Assembly: GCA_026985785.1 (NCBI GenBank)
Contig: JALSPT010000075.1
Span: 1-13,996, forward strand
DNA: 13,996 nucleotides
DNA from: Anaerolineales bacterium
GTDB lineage: Bacteria > Chloroflexota > Anaerolineae > Anaerolineales > DRMV01
Direction: 5' to 3'
The notes below the pieces were generated by a model that had not been told where the DNA came from, ran no database searches, and saw only the letters and a list, made by a program, of their open reading frames with translations. A program made the translations under genes and the position numbers. Shown here one piece after another: positions 12,428 to 13,996 of this stretch; position 1 is the stretch's first letter, and the number at the start of each line of letters is the position of its first letter.

Positions 12428-13747
12428 TTACGGGAACACCCAGTACGAAACTTCCTTCGCCGTCACCTGAAAACCTGCCGTCTTCTCGGCACCGATGATG
12501 AGGCCAAAGTTACCCTCATCGAACAGGTCGGTATCCAGTCTGATTTCTTTCACCATCTCTCGGTTGATGTAAAGCCGCAACGTCTTGCCCTGCATCCACA
12601 CGCCCACGCGGTTGACCTGCCCCGGTCCAGGATGGACGGCGGTGGTGCGGTCCCAGAACTGGTAGACTTTCATGCCGCCGTTCCAGCGCACGATTTCGTA
12701 GAACGCATCGCAGGAGACCAGGAACTGCACGCCCTCGTAGTGCGTTGGCGAGCGCACCAGCAGACCGTAGCGGTCTTTGTAGCGGCACTCGGGGCCGGTC
12801 TTGAAGAGCGCCTCGATGTAACCATCCTTGATCACGGGGTAGGTGGAAAACAGCCAGTAATTTTTGTTGTCCGGGTGGGTGACCTGCATCAAAAGGCCGC
12901 TACCCGGCGCAGGGGCAAATTTGACGAAGGGCGTGGTGTTGAGGTACCAGTGCTTGCCGGGGAGGGTGAGGGTGTCGTGCACGGTCGGCTCGCCCAGGTC
13001 GCCGGGCCCGGCAGGGGCTTGCGCGGTGGCAGTGGGCTGAGGAGACGGGGTCATGGGCGCAGCGGTGGGGGCAGCCTCGGTCGCCTGAGCCACCTGCGTG
13101 GGCGGCATAATCGCCTGCGCCAGGCGAGTGCGGCCAAAGTTCACGGTCTGGGTGGTGCCCGGCGTGACCTGAACGGTCATCATGCCCTGGTCAAGGCCCG
13201 GCGCCGTCCACACCCCCGGCCGCAACAATGTGGCGTTCGGGGCCGTTTCGGTATCCACCGCGACGCAATAGGTGCCTGGTTCCACCTCGGCAAACCGATA
13301 GCGCCCTTTGGTATCGGTCACAGCCTTGGCTACCGGCGTGCCCGGGCAACCGCCCTTGGCAAGAGAGACCACCACGCCGCTCAACACAAACTCATCGTCC
13401 TGATACTTACCATCGCCAACCTTTTGGCCGCCCTTGTAATCCTGACAACGCTCCCCGTTCGGATGGTCAGGAGGACAGGCATCTTCCCACACCATGCCGG
13501 TAATCGTGCCACCAGCAGGTGTTGGCGACGCCACCGGTTGCGGGGGTTGAGTGGTAGGTTGGGGCTGGGGTTTGGGGGCAGCCGTTGCCGTCGGCGGGGC
13601 CGCCGTCGGCGAAGGGGCAACAGTGGGCACCGTGGTCGCCACGGGGGGGACGGGTGTAACCGCTGGAGATTGCATATTGCATCCACCAAAGGCAAACACG
13701 GCCAACAAAGCCAAGAGCCACCAGCGGGCAAAGCGAAGTCGTTGCAT
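12428..13747 (-). CDS. Secreted lipoprotein with an SdrD/Cna-B-like domain and a LamG-like C-terminal domain
   Basis: This 439-residue protein begins with a basic, hydrophobic signal peptide (ARWWLLALLAVFAFGGC), with C23 as the probable lipidated cysteine. A Pro/Thr/Ala/Gln-rich tether (about 28-79) follows. Residues 81-206 (GTITGMVWEDAC to TVNFG) look like a prealbumin-like SdrD-B/Cna-B fold, with VVVSLA, TDTKGRYRF and PGTYCVAV, plus several cysteines that may pair. A second low-complexity spacer (about 210-250) precedes a C-terminal domain (about 251-439) with IEALFKTG, YGLLVRS, RVGVWMQGKTLRLYINREMV and EGNFGLIIGA, typical of concanavalin/LamG-like beta-sandwiches. No catalytic residues are recognised. 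It is likely a surface adhesin or carbohydrate-binding protein. GGGAGG lies four bases before ATG 13747, and its own promoter separates it from the polyamine locus. Specific function unknown. Confidence 0.82.
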   Translation of the reverse strand: MQRLRFARWWLLALLAVFAFGGCNMQSPAVTPVPPVATTVPTVAPSPTAAPPTATAAPKPQPQPTTQPPQPVASPTPAGGTITGMVWEDACPPDHPNGERCQDYKGGQKVGDGKYQDDEFVLSGVVVSLAKGGCPGTPVAKAVTDTKGRYRFAEVEPGTYCVAVDTETAPNATLLRPGVWTAPGLDQGMMTVQVTPGTTQTVNFGRTRLAQAIMPPTQVAQATEAAPTAAPMTPSPQPTATAQAPAGPGDLGEPTVHDTLTLPGKHWYLNTTPFVKFAPAPGSGLLMQVTHPDNKNYWLFSTYPVIKDGYIEALFKTGPECRYKDRYGLLVRSPTHYEGVQFLVSCDAFYEIVRWNGGMKVYQFWDRTTAVHPGPGQVNRVGVWMQGKTLRLYINREMVKEIRLDTDLFDEGNFGLIIGAEKTAGFQVTAKEVSYWVFP

Positions 13748-13839
13748 GGAAGCCTCCCTTCATCAGAGCAGGGTGACGCCCTCGTAAGGCCGGGCGCGTT
13801 CCAGAGCGAAAGGGCCTAATGCGCCCTCAGGTGCTTTTC

Positions 13840-13868
13840 ATTATACCCGCCCCTGGGGTGGTGAGCAA
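13840..13868 (-). promoter_or_regulatory. Sigma-70-type promoter of the lipoprotein gene
   Basis: On the minus strand TTGCTC (13868-13863), a 17-base spacer and a perfect TATAAT (13845-13840) precede the gene. Transcription would start near 13833, giving a GC-rich leader of about 86 bases before ATG 13747. The leader contains a small AGGGC/GCCCT stem; no known riboswitch is recognised. Confidence 0.75.
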
Positions 13869-13942
13869 GCGAGAGGGCACTTCGGGTGCACTCAAATGTT
13901 GTAGATAAGGCTATCGTATGGCCAGATCTCTCCCCACCCCCT

Positions 13943-13977
13943 GGCGGAGGCTGTCCTTCGTGAGGACAGCCTCCGCC
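13943..13977. terminator. 14-bp perfect stem-loop at the right edge (probable terminator)
   Basis: GGCGGAGGCTGTCC (13943-13956) and GGACAGCCTCCGCC (13964-13977) form a perfect 14-bp stem with a 7-base loop TTCGTGA. No rightward gene precedes it in the window, so it most likely ends a leftward gene beyond the right edge, insulating the lipoprotein promoter. The pyrimidine run to its right is C-rich, and no U-run is seen on either side. Bases 13869-13942 show no further feature. Confidence 0.65.
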
Positions 13978-13996
13978 TTCCCCCCTCCCCTCCCTT

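Noticed and set aside
12152..13819. 555-codon open frame on the + strand
   Set aside because: Crosses the mmsA end, the terminator palindrome and the whole antisense lipoprotein gene; low-complexity translation.
13748..13833. Riboswitch in the 86-base lipoprotein leader
   Set aside because: Only short GC stems are seen; no conserved aptamer motif is recognised.

Overview
The window looks like a chromosomal segment of a GC-rich bacterium, most likely a Chloroflexota of the Anaerolineae type. The grounds are the Pro/Thr/Ala-rich spacers of both lipoproteins, the tungsten-type aldehyde:ferredoxin oxidoreductase and the G-rich tandem repeats between genes. This assignment is inference; no rRNA or marker gene is present.

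Layout. At 1-184 (+) lies the 3' end of a HicB/ribbon-helix-helix-like antitoxin gene. From 10737 down to 207, nine genes run leftward with short gaps: an Lrp/AsnC regulator, potA, potB, potC, potD (a complete spermidine/putrescine ABC importer), an FAD-dependent DAO-family amine oxidoreductase, a class III (GSA-aminomutase-like) aminotransferase, an aldehyde:ferredoxin oxidoreductase and a saccharopine dehydrogenase/lysine 6-dehydrogenase-like protein. A CoA-acylating (methyl)malonate-semialdehyde dehydrogenase gene (10882-12360, +) is divergent from the regulator. It is followed by a 28-bp perfect palindrome, then a convergent gene for a surface lipoprotein (12428-13747, -) with its own good promoter, and a strong hairpin at the right edge.

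How the genes may work together. PotD keeps the aromatic and acidic residues that hold polyamines in E. coli PotD, so polyamine import is the best supported function. The enzymes can be ordered into one route: flavin-dependent oxidation of the polyamine to an aminoaldehyde, oxidation to a beta- or gamma-amino acid by the tungsten/molybdenum enzyme (electrons to ferredoxin), transamination to a semialdehyde, and CoA-acylating oxidation to acetyl-CoA (from malonate semialdehyde). This pathway is a hypothesis. The gamma-glutamylation genes of the classical Puu route are absent from the window.

Regulation. The regulator and the dehydrogenase gene share an AT-rich divergent promoter region. The two -35 elements lie 8 bp apart inside an inverted repeat, and five TTTGC/GCAAA half-sites occur over 73 bp, the first three steps at 19-22 bp, as expected for an Lrp oligomer wrapping DNA. 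Each intercistronic gap downstream of potD carries a structured element: a hairpin, a 14-bp tandem repeat, a GGGTAGGGC inverted repeat and a GTTAGGGG triplet. No gene-free stretch exceeds 300 bases; the longest is 13748-13996, which holds the lipoprotein leader and promoter and a hairpin.
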